Assembly: GCF_000702825.1 (NCBI RefSeq)
Contig: NZ_JNKF01000015.1
Location: forward strand, 1-64,000
Direction of reading: 5' to 3'
DNA: 64,000 nucleotides
Origin: Prevotella sp. P6B1
Lineage (GTDB): Bacteria; Bacteroidota; Bacteroidia; Bacteroidales; Bacteroidaceae
Each line of letters begins with the position of its first letter. The first letter of the stretch is position 1. A model generated the notes under the pieces. The model was not told the DNA's origin. It saw only the letters and a program-made list of their open reading frames with translations, and made no database searches. A program made the position numbers and the translations under genes. Positions 50,973 through 56,716 of the stretch are shown piece after piece.

Positions 50973-51455
50973 TTAGGTGATTAGTGAATATAAGTAACTA
51001 CCAAAACTTGCCAAAGCCCATATCATAAGAGCAATGAGTATAAGTAGGATGATTAGTATAACGGCTGATTGTATAGCTTTTTGATTCACCTCCTTTGTTA
51101 CGGTCACGTTGCCGTCAACAAATCCTTGAATCATCGCCATGTTCTTAGTGTTAGCGCGGTGGAATACATCAATAACGTCGCCAATAAAGAATGGTATCAT
51201 ACCCAATAGCACATCACGGAGTGCATTGTTGATAATTGCAAGAGTAAGGGGGATGCTTTTGATGACGCGCGTTGAGAAATAGATGAAAGGAACTACACAA
51301 AACATGGTTATTACATCGCCCCATCCTGGAATGATTCCAATGACAGCGTCAAGATAATAGCGATCCATGTAACGAGTGATATCGTTCATTGTCTGATAGA
51401 TTTTATTGTCCATCAGACGTTTCCTTTGTAGCAGTCGCTTCTCGTCTATATCCAT
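50973..51455 (-). CDS. DUF4112 membrane protein
   Basis: This 160-residue protein has the DUF4112 pattern: an amphipathic N-terminus (LMDNKIYQTMNDITRYMD) with YLDAVIGIIPGWGDVIT, two central hydrophobic segments (NALRDVLLGMIPFFIGDVIDVFHRANTKN) and a C-terminal transmembrane helix (about 130-155). Its function is unknown. It overlaps the MBL-fold gene by 1 bp and is co-directional, so the two are coupled. Confidence 0.82.
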   Translation of the reverse strand: MDIDEKRLLQRKRLMDNKIYQTMNDITRYMDRYYLDAVIGIIPGWGDVITMFCVVPFIYFSTRVIKSIPLTLAIINNALRDVLLGMIPFFIGDVIDVFHRANTKNMAMIQGFVDGNVTVTKEVNQKAIQSAVILIILLILIALMIWALASFGSYLYSLIT

Positions 51456-52210
51456 TATTTTAGCAGTATAGTTTCTCCTTCTCTTTTAATCTCCCAGAAT
51501 GGAATTTGCTTTTCATCCGTAAACTCATTCATGCGCCAGGACGATTCGAAGCCGCTGGCTACGAAGTGCATGGGAACGAACATGCCAACCTTGAAACGCT
51601 CGATGAATTGTCGGCCTCCGAGGGTATAGCCATTGCCTATGCGTCCGTCTATTGGGAACATCACAAGGTCGAAACCATCCGCAACTTTGCGAATATCTTT
51701 CAACTCGCCTAAATATTGTTTCTCGTGGGCTATCGGATCTATCTCTTCATCGAACTCCTCGCTATAGATAGTTTCTCCTGGTACCACATCTGGTAGGAAT
51801 CTTGCATACCAGTTGTTCAAGTCGCCAGCATGGAAAATACGTTTGCCCTCTATCTCTACTATCCATGATACGCCGCTATCCGTGCTGCCAAGTGCTTTGA
51901 CGTTAACTTTCTCATCAGACCACGAACCACCTTTTGCCAGCCATACATCAGCATCATCCTTATTGGCTCTTCTGTGTTTAAGAATATCCTTGCTTAAGAT
52001 GTAGGTGATATCTGGCTTTTGTTTTTTCCATTCAAAGATAGTTCTTGTAAAGTGGTCTTCGTGGAAATGGCTGGAGAAAACATAGATTGGTTTTTGTTTT
52101 AGAAGTATATCTTCCATCACGCCACTCGGATCCAACCAATAGTCGAATACCAAGATGGCATGTTCCGTCTCAAGCACAAAGCCGCTATGGAATATATATG
52201 TTAGTTTCAT
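51455..52210 (-). CDS. MBL-fold metallo-hydrolase (UlaG-like)
   Basis: This 251-residue metallo-beta-lactamase-fold hydrolase has the metal-binding HFHEDH at H48, H50, D52 and H53, plus FHAGDLNNW and a later FVPMHF. It resembles UlaG-type hydrolases with unknown substrate. Its start codon lies 1 nt after a severed carbonic-anhydrase N-terminus (52212-52307), and no canonical promoter is seen between it and the exonuclease gene. Confidence 0.88.
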   Translation of the reverse strand: MKLTYIFHSGFVLETEHAILVFDYWLDPSGVMEDILLKQKPIYVFSSHFHEDHFTRTIFEWKKQKPDITYILSKDILKHRRANKDDADVWLAKGGSWSDEKVNVKALGSTDSGVSWIVEIEGKRIFHAGDLNNWYARFLPDVVPGETIYSEEFDEEIDPIAHEKQYLGELKDIRKVADGFDLVMFPIDGRIGNGYTLGGRQFIERFKVGMFVPMHFVASGFESSWRMNEFTDEKQIPFWEIKREGETILLK

Positions 52211-52211
52211 T

Positions 52212-52307
52212 TTTCTTGTCGGGATACTTGTCGGTCAGATACTTCTCGTAGCTTTTTTGTGCCACAAAACTCTTATTGAAGTCAATAATCTGGTCTATCA
52301 TACTCAT
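52212..52307 (-). pseudogene. Severed 5' end of a beta-carbonic anhydrase gene (32 codons)
   Basis: The minus strand encodes MSMIDQIIDFNKSFVAQK... ending in TDKYPDKK. It matches the N-terminus of the intact carbonic anhydrase at 53799-54347, with about 26 of 30 residues identical from MIDQ onward. Homology stops exactly after PDKK, then one A, then the ATG of the MBL-fold gene. The frame runs on without a stop into that gene in a different frame. It is a different allele or paralog from the intact copy, since several bases differ. Confidence 0.88.
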
Positions 52308-52357
52308 AATGCCTAAATACATTTTTCATTGATGTTTCATTTTATTTTTTAGCTACC

Positions 52358-52909
52358 CTATAAGATATATAGGGCGATGGCAGCGCAGGCTTCGGCATCG
52401 GCCAGTGCGTGGTGGTGATTCTTCAGGTCGTAGCCACAGGCGGCTGCAACCGTGTGGAGTTGGTGGTTGGGTAGGGAACGACCAAATTGCCTGCGGGCGG
52501 CTGTGAGGGTATCGTAGAAGCGATAATCGGGATAGTCCATCTGATAGACTTTGAAAGCTGCTTTCAGACATCCCTCATCGAAACGGGCATTGTGGGCCAC
52601 GAAGGGTAGGGAAGCTATCTGGTAGCGGAGATCATCAATTATCTGTTGCTCTGAGAAGAAAACATTGGCTATCTTTTCCTCTAATCGCTCCCATACTTTT
52701 GAGAATACGGGAGCATCGTCAGTATCTTGTTGGCTCAGCCCATGTACCCGTTGGCACCAATAATTATAGTAGTTGGGCTCGGGCTGGATGAGACTATAGA
52801 AACTGTCAACTACCTGCCCATTACGTACCATGACCACTCCGATGGAGCAGACACTTGACGGCTGCTGATTGGCCGTCTCGAAATCGATAGCAATGAAGTC
52901 TCGGATCAT
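52358..52909 (-). CDS. DnaQ-like 3'-5' exonuclease (DEDDh)
   Basis: This 183-residue exonuclease has the DEDDh residues visible: D9 and E11 (IAIDFETA), an aspartate in the HNARFDEGCL segment, and a late H...D in HHALADAEA. It resembles stand-alone epsilon-like exonucleases used in DNA proofreading or nucleic-acid turnover. Its ATG lies 1 nt after the stop of the flavin-reductase remnant, and it is probably expressed from that remnant's promoter. Confidence 0.9.
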   Translation of the reverse strand: MIRDFIAIDFETANQQPSSVCSIGVVMVRNGQVVDSFYSLIQPEPNYYNYWCQRVHGLSQQDTDDAPVFSKVWERLEEKIANVFFSEQQIIDDLRYQIASLPFVAHNARFDEGCLKAAFKVYQMDYPDYRFYDTLTAARRQFGRSLPNHQLHTVAAACGYDLKNHHHALADAEACAAIALYIL

Positions 52910-52910
52910 T

Positions 52911-53072
52911 TCATCTGTTTACCGTCAGAGAATGCCTTACCAACGGTTCCTTCATATCCCACTGACCGCCCCAAGCCGCATTCATAGCATTGGGCTTACC
53001 TTCTTTGTCGTAGGTGCCGATAATCAGCACGGGTTGTGGCAACAGCCACGCAGTTGATTTAAAACTCTTCAT
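52911..53072 (-). pseudogene. Severed 5' end of a flavin reductase gene (53 codons)
   Basis: The minus-strand frame MKSFKSTAWLLPQPVLIIG...NAMNAAWGGQWDMKE is the N-terminus of the Bacteroidetes flavin reductase (FMN-binding split-barrel) family, normally about 190 residues. After WDMKE the similarity ends and the frame stops at 52911. It has a full promoter (-7 at 53098-53106). The exonuclease start follows after 1 nt, so this remnant now acts as a leader ORF. Confidence 0.85.
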
Positions 53073-53141
53073 ATCACAAAACATATTAAAAGCTACGGCA
53101 AAGATAGTAATTTTCAGGATTAAATTCGTATTTTTGCACCC
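53071..53141. promoter_or_regulatory. Divergent promoter module 1 (duplicated at 55469-55539)
   Basis: Back-to-back -7 elements lie at 53098-53106 (minus strand, TATCTTTGC) and 53129-53137 (plus strand, TATTTTTGC), with 22 bp between them. The 71-bp sequence is about 80% identical to 55469-55539, including ATATCACAAAACATATTAAA. It drives two severed gene starts, each joined to an intact gene. Confidence 0.8.
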
Positions 53142-53159
53142 AAGTTTACAATACTTTAA
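53127..53159 (+). repeat. 33-bp inverted repeat, left copy
   Basis: This segment, starting CGTATTTTTGCACCC, matches the minus strand of 54357-54389 at 32 of 33 positions. The two copies flank the FMN-reductase remnant, the GNAT gene and the carbonic anhydrase gene in inverted orientation, and both include a -7 element. Confidence 0.9.
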
Positions 53160-53168
53160 GAAAGAAGA

Positions 53169-53309
53169 ATGGTAAAGGTTCTTTTAATTAACGGAAGCCC
53201 CAGAGAGAACGGTAATACCAAAATGGTTGAGAAAGTGCCATCCCTCAATATCGAGGAGCAAGCCGGCACCAGAACCTGTGGTGTAACTATATGTTTGGAA
53301 ATACAATGA
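53169..53309 (+). pseudogene. Severed 5' end of an NADPH-dependent FMN reductase-like gene (46 codons)
   Basis: MVKVLLINGSPRENGNTKMV is the characteristic start of flavodoxin-fold NAD(P)H:FMN reductases or iron-sulfur flavoproteins (the GSPR-NGNT phosphate loop). The following 26 codons do not continue the family. The frame stops at 53309, with its TGA overlapping the ATG of the GNAT gene. It has a -7 element at 53129-53137. Confidence 0.8.
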
Positions 53310-53764
53310 AACAATTTGAACCGAAACTGCATATGAAAACGTTCCTGGAGCTGACTACGGACGAGTTGTACGAACTCCTTAGAGTGCGTAGCGAGGTGTT
53401 CGTGGTTGAGCAGAACTGCGTCTATCAGGATATGGACGGAGATGACCAGGAATCCATTCATTTGTGGCTGACAATAGCCGACAAGATTGTTGCTTTAGCT
53501 CGTGTATGTCCTGCTGGTACTCACATGAAGGAGATTTCGATTGGCAGAGTCATCACCACTGAACGTGGGAAAGGCTATGGCAAGCAAATCATGCTCCATG
53601 CCATAGATGCAGCGATAGAGCATTTCGACGCGAAACTTATAGATATTGAAGCGCAGGAGTATGCCAAAGGATTCTATGAAAGTGTAGGATTCAAGCAGTC
53701 ATCCGACACCTTCATGCTTGATGGAATCCCTCACATTAAAATGACTTGGAAAAAGGAGCTATGA
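53306..53764 (+). CDS. ElaA-like GNAT N-acetyltransferase
   Basis: This 152-residue GNAT protein has the ElaA signature (LYELLRVRSEVFVVEQNCVYQDMDGDD) and the acetyl-CoA-binding loop (IGRVITTERGKGYGKQIM), ending with YESVGFKQSSDTFMLDGIPHIKM. The substrate is unknown. I chose ATG 53306 because it overlaps the stop of the upstream remnant (ATGA), which implies translational coupling. An alternative in-frame ATG lies at 53291. Confidence 0.9.
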   Translation: MKQFEPKLHMKTFLELTTDELYELLRVRSEVFVVEQNCVYQDMDGDDQESIHLWLTIADKIVALARVCPAGTHMKEISIGRVITTERGKGYGKQIMLHAIDAAIEHFDAKLIDIEAQEYAKGFYESVGFKQSSDTFMLDGIPHIKMTWKKEL

Positions 53765-53802
53765 TGAAGTGGACAGAGCACATATAATACTGTCCACTTC
53801 AT
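53764..53802. terminator. Bidirectional terminator between the GNAT and carbonic anhydrase genes
   Basis: A 13-bp stem (ATGAAGTGGACAG at 53764-53776 with CTGTCCACTTCAT at 53790-53802) overlaps the ends of both convergent genes. TTGATTT follows on the plus strand. Confidence 0.78.
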
Positions 53803-54347
53803 TTGATTTCCTCCAACGCTCCTGTTTCTGAATCAATGATAAACCCTCGAACCACTATATCCTTTGGCACCAACGGATGGGTCTTGATGGTTTCAACGGT
53901 CTTACGGACAGAGGTTGGTGTGTCCTTAAAACCTTCCAACCACTGGTTGAGGTCGATGCCGCACTTGCGGATGGTGTCGAGCGTTTCGTCCTTCACGCCA
54001 CGGGCAATCATCTCATGGTGGAAGTGGTCGTAGCTCATGTGGCAGGCTCCGCAATGAGAGTGGGCTACCACCATGATTTCCTGTACGCCCAGCTCGTAGA
54101 TGGCTACAATCAGGCTACGCATGGCTGAGTCGAAAGCCGAAATAACCAAACCGCCTGCGTTTTTGATAATCTTCGCGTCACCGTTCTTCAGACCAAGAGC
54201 AGCAGGCAGCAGTTCGGTCAGTCGGGTATCCATACACGAAAGTACTGCTAATTTCTTGTCAGGATACTTATCGGTTATGTATTTTTCGTATCCCTTCTGT
54301 GCAACAAATGTCTTGTTGAATTCAATAATCTGGTCTATCATAATCAC
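53799..54347 (-). CDS. Beta-class carbonic anhydrase
   Basis: This 182-residue enzyme interconverts CO2 and bicarbonate, useful for carboxylation in anaerobes. The zinc ligands and active-site dyad are visible: C38 with D40 and R42 (CMDTR), and H96 and C99 (AHSHCGAC). The size fits the small prokaryotic beta-CA clade. Its promoter is part of divergent module 2, and its 5' region is partly duplicated as the remnant at 52212-52307. Confidence 0.94.
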   Translation of the reverse strand: MIMIDQIIEFNKTFVAQKGYEKYITDKYPDKKLAVLSCMDTRLTELLPAALGLKNGDAKIIKNAGGLVISAFDSAMRSLIVAIYELGVQEIMVVAHSHCGACHMSYDHFHHEMIARGVKDETLDTIRKCGIDLNQWLEGFKDTPTSVRKTVETIKTHPLVPKDIVVRGFIIDSETGALEEIK

Positions 54348-54356
54348 AAAACATAT

Positions 54357-54389
54357 TTAAAGTATTGTAAACTTGGATGCAAAAATACG
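54357..54389 (-). repeat. 33-bp inverted repeat, right copy
   Basis: This is the minus-strand copy of 53127-53159, with one mismatch in 33 bp. It contains the carbonic anhydrase -7 element. Confidence 0.9.
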
Positions 54390-54418
54390 AAAAAAACGAA
54401 GATAATGCGTATCTTTGC
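54379..54418. promoter_or_regulatory. Divergent promoter module 2
   Basis: A minus-strand -7 TATTTTTGC (54379-54387) drives carbonic anhydrase. A plus-strand -7 TATCTTTGC (54410-54418) points into the 3' end of the gene at 54449. The boxes are again separated by 22 bp, the same geometry as modules 1 and 3. Confidence 0.75.
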
Positions 54419-54419
54419 G

Positions 54420-54470
54420 ATGAAAATCCTCATAAATCCACGAATGTATCAGTTCATCTGCGTCATGTGA
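54420..54470 (+). pseudogene. Tiny severed gene start (MKILINPRM...) behind a full promoter
   Basis: An ATG lies 2 nt after the plus-strand -7 element of module 2 and opens MKILINPRM. After nine codons the sequence runs into the 3' end of the opposite-strand gene and stops at 54470. It looks like another beheaded gene start. A random short ORF cannot be excluded. Confidence 0.4.
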
Positions 54471-54985
54471 TACCCCATACGCTTCAGCTGTATGGCGGCG
54501 CCCATCAGGTAGAGCTGGTGCAGGCAGGCTACGTAGCCGTTGAAGGCCTCTTTCGTGCCTGGTTCATACCGCTGGTGCATCAGGGCATTGTAAACGCGTG
54601 AGGCACACTCGCCAGCCAACTTCTCCAGAGCGGTGTAGTCATCGCCCTGCAACAGCAGCACCTCCTCGCGGATATATTCGTCCATCGCATCGTAGCCCCG
54701 CTTGTCGCGCATATAGGCGTAGAGGTTCTCTACTTTCGAATAGATCTCCCATTCCGTGTCCCACATCTTGGCCACGGCCATGCCGAGATACATCATCCAG
54801 CCGAGCGATACCGATGGGTAACCCTGAAACTCGCGGATGCCGTCGGGGAGGTAGGCTCTGGTTATCTCCTCCCATTTATCTTCTACATCAGGACACTCAG
54901 GCATCCTTTCGTCAACCTCGTTCATGCTCAGCAGGAACTGATGCAGGTCTTTACGCAATTCTTCTTCAAAACTCTTCATAATCAT
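54449..54985 (-). CDS. Conserved helical protein of unknown function
   Basis: This 178-residue soluble protein is helix-rich and acidic (FEEELRKDLHQFLLSMNEVDERMPECPDVEDKWEEITRAYLPDG, written here in family style; GYPSVSLGWMMYLGMAVAKMWDTEW). I recognise no domain. An alternative start is ATG 54979. It is third in a minus-strand operon (DUF4250, an 81-residue protein, then this one), overlapping the upstream stop by 1 bp. Confidence 0.75.
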   Translation of the reverse strand: MIMKSFEEELRKDLHQFLLSMNEVDERMPECPDVEDKWEEITRAYLPDGIREFQGYPSVSLGWMMYLGMAVAKMWDTEWEIYSKVENLYAYMRDKRGYDAMDEYIREEVLLLQGDDYTALEKLAGECASRVYNALMHQRYEPGTKEAFNGYVACLHQLYLMGAAIQLKRMGYHMTQMN

Positions 54986-55230
54986 TATAGCATTTTCTCA
55001 AGTATCTCCACGGCCTTGGTGATGTCTTCCTTGAACCGCTTGTGGTCTCGAAGGAAGTCAGCTCTGCCGTTACTGATGGCATGATACAGCTCCTGACTCA
55101 TGTCGTTGGCATAGTCGGAAATAGCCATCTCTATGTCATCCTTCTGCCAGTCGAGCGTGGAATGAACATATATTCTCTGCTTCTGATGCAGAAAACTATA
55201 GGCGGTCTCGATACTGTCTTTGGTTATCAT
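54985..55230 (-). CDS. Small protein of unknown function (81 aa)
   Basis: This 81-residue helical protein runs from MITKDSIETAYSFLHQKQRIY to DITKAVEILEKML. No family is recognised. Its start overlaps the DUF4250 stop by 4 bp and its stop overlaps the next start by 1 bp, so it is firmly embedded in a translationally coupled three-gene operon. Confidence 0.72.
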   Translation of the reverse strand: MITKDSIETAYSFLHQKQRIYVHSTLDWQKDDIEMAISDYANDMSQELYHAISNGRADFLRDHKRFKEDITKAVEILEKML

Positions 55231-55436
55231 CTTCTTTCTTCATCATATCCTATCGGGCGGAACTGCCGTTGTGGCTCGCTGTACACGAATCCGTGGCCTA
55301 ACAGGTAATTCTTGATATCCTCCGGCTCTGTCCCGAAGTTGTAGCACAATGATTCCAGCGTGTCAAATTCCTCGTCTCTCAGGAGCATATTCACGCTCGA
55401 AACCAGTATAGCAGGGTCTTTGGGTAGGTAGTCCAT
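55227..55436 (-). CDS. DUF4250 protein
   Basis: This 69-residue protein matches DUF4250: LPKDPAILVSSVNMLLRDEEFDTLESLCYNFG, then DIKNYLLGHGFVYS. The function is unknown. It is first in the operon, transcribed from the minus-strand promoter of divergent module 3, with a leader of about 53 nt. Confidence 0.85.
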   Translation of the reverse strand: MDYLPKDPAILVSSVNMLLRDEEFDTLESLCYNFGTEPEDIKNYLLGHGFVYSEPQRQFRPIGYDEERR

Positions 55437-55468
55437 ATAACAAATGTAAAGGCATTATACCTCATCTT

Positions 55469-55539
55469 ATATCACAAAACATATTAAAAGCTACGGCAAA
55501 GGTAGTCATTTTTAAGAATAAATTCGTAATTTTGCCCTC
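55469..55539. promoter_or_regulatory. Divergent promoter module 3 (copy of 53071-53141)
   Basis: A minus-strand -7 TACCTTTGC (55496-55504) drives the DUF4250 operon. A plus-strand -7 TAATTTTGC (55527-55535) drives the 49-residue protein. The 22-bp gap and about 80% sequence identity to module 1 show a shared origin. Confidence 0.8.
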
Positions 55540-55579
55540 ACAATTAACATAAGTTGAATTTTAACGATTTCAGATAGTG

Positions 55580-55729
55580 ATGGCATACATGAATAGATTT
55601 AATCAGACTGACGATTTCCGTCGCGACGAGCTGATCCGCATCATCGAGCACTCTGTGGAGAAGCTGACCCTCCAGGAACTGGAGGCACTGTATTATGATA
55701 TGACGACGAAATCCTATATTAACGATTGA
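55580..55729 (+). CDS. Small protein of unknown function (49 aa)
   Basis: The frame encodes MAYMNRFNQTDDFRRDELIRI..., then a helix (HSVEKLTLQELEALYYDMTTK) and ends SYIND. It has a good -7 element 44 nt upstream. The regular amphipathic pattern and compact size suggest a real small protein, perhaps an adaptor or regulator. Function unknown. The FlK-like thioesterase gene follows 53 nt downstream. Confidence 0.65.
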   Translation: MAYMNRFNQTDDFRRDELIRIIEHSVEKLTLQELEALYYDMTTKSYIND

Positions 55730-55782
55730 TTTAAGTTATAAGCGTCATGCTTTGCACAAATATTAATAAATAGCATAAGAAG

Positions 55783-56157
55783 ATGATAGAAATTGGATTG
55801 AAACATACCAGTAAGTTAGTAGTAACCGACGCCGTTACTGCCGTGAAGATGGGTTCGGGCGATATGCCCGTGTTGGCCACGCCAGCCATGATGGCGTTGA
55901 TGGAGAATGCAGCCATGCTGGCAGTGGCTGGTGAGCTGCCCGAGGGCAGTACCACCGTTGGCGGCCATATCGCATCATCGCACCTGAAACCCTCGAAAGT
56001 AGGCGATAAGATTACGGCTACAGCCGAGGTGGTGAAGGTGGATGGCAGGAAGATAGAGTTCAAGGTTGCGGCCTATGCCGGCGATGTGCTGATAGGCGAG
56101 GGCACCCACCTGCGCTTCATGGTGGATAGAGAGCGCTTCCTGTCGAAACTCGGTTAA
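55783..56157 (+). CDS. FlK-like hotdog thioesterase
   Basis: This 124-residue hotdog-fold protein resembles fluoroacetyl-CoA thioesterase FlK. The FlK catalytic residues T42, E50 and H76 correspond by spacing to T33 (LATPAMM), E41 (LMENAA) and H67 (SSHLKP), all offset by nine. The lid Phe residues that give FlK its fluoroacetate selectivity are not evident, so a general acyl-CoA thioesterase is more likely. It may share a transcript with the 49-residue protein. Confidence 0.85.
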   Translation: MIEIGLKHTSKLVVTDAVTAVKMGSGDMPVLATPAMMALMENAAMLAVAGELPEGSTTVGGHIASSHLKPSKVGDKITATAEVVKVDGRKIEFKVAAYAGDVLIGEGTHLRFMVDRERFLSKLG

Positions 56158-56204
56158 GTGATATTTCCCTTCCTGTACATGTGAATAAATGAATAGTTTC
56201 TTTA

Positions 56205-56249
56205 ATAAAAAAGCAGGCTGATATCCGGATTGGGGATACCAGCCTGCTT
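56205..56249 (-). terminator. Terminator of the P5/DUF3987 mini-island
   Basis: A 10-bp outer stem (AAGCAGGCTG at 56211-56220 with CAGCCTGCTT at 56240-56249) plus a 5-bp inner stem is followed on the minus strand by a run of six T. Confidence 0.88.
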
Positions 56250-56252
56250 GGG

Positions 56253-56660
56253 TTAGAGGAGGCGCCAGGCGCGGAGGAGGGAGATGGGGTCGCGACAGTT
56301 GGGACCGTTTTCCTGGATGGCCATGGCGGCGGCCAGGAGTAGCCAGTTGGCGGGGTGCTGCTGCGGATCGCCCAGATCGTCGTCGGGACCTATGCCGGTG
56401 GTGGCGGCTACATTCTTGATATAGGCCTTGGTGTTGTTCTCGGTAGGTGGTGCCCATTTCTCTACTATCTTACGGATAGTGTAAAGGCGGTACTTGCGGT
56501 AGTAGGTACGCGTGAGTAGCACCAGGGCTGCACGCCATCCATACTCCATCTGTTTGAACTGGCAGAACGCTGCGTCGGTCTGCTGGGCGCTGAGACCCTT
56601 CCACTGGTCGGCTGAGCGACGGATGTTAAGTGGATTACAATTTCTGATTCCTCGAGACAT
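56253..56660 (-). CDS. P5-like (phage-associated) protein
   Basis: This 135-residue protein starts MSRGIRNCNPLNIRRS. The RN-NPLNIR motif, QFKQMEYGWRAALVLL and KWAPPTENNTKAYI are typical of proteins annotated structural protein P5, a lysozyme-like fold seen in Bacteroidetes prophages and islands. I chose ATG 56660 (or 56666) because it follows repeat tract C by 4 nt. Upstream in-frame codons are the repeat itself. It may degrade peptidoglycan (inference). Confidence 0.75.
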   Translation of the reverse strand: MSRGIRNCNPLNIRRSADQWKGLSAQQTDAAFCQFKQMEYGWRAALVLLTRTYYRKYRLYTIRKIVEKWAPPTENNTKAYIKNVAATTGIGPDDDLGDPQQHPANWLLLAAAMAIQENGPNCRDPISLLRAWRLL

Positions 56661-56664
56661 AATC

Positions 56665-56693
56665 ATTGAACATTGAATATTGAACATTGAACT
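56665..56693. repeat. 7-bp tandem repeat tract C
   Basis: Units ATTGAAC, ATTGAAT, ATTGAAC and ATTGAAC followed by TTTTTTT lie in the 56-nt spacer between the DUF3987 gene and the P5-like gene, 4 nt before the P5 start on the transcribed minus strand. Confidence 0.9.
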
Positions 56694-56716
56694 TTTTTTG
56701 AAAAGCGAGCAGAACA

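Noticed and set aside
54377..54601. Plus-strand 74-codon frame starting at 54377
   Set aside because: Most of it is antisense to the helical protein gene at 54449-54985, and its ATG lies upstream of the local -7 element. Only the short start at 54420 is noted as a possible remnant.
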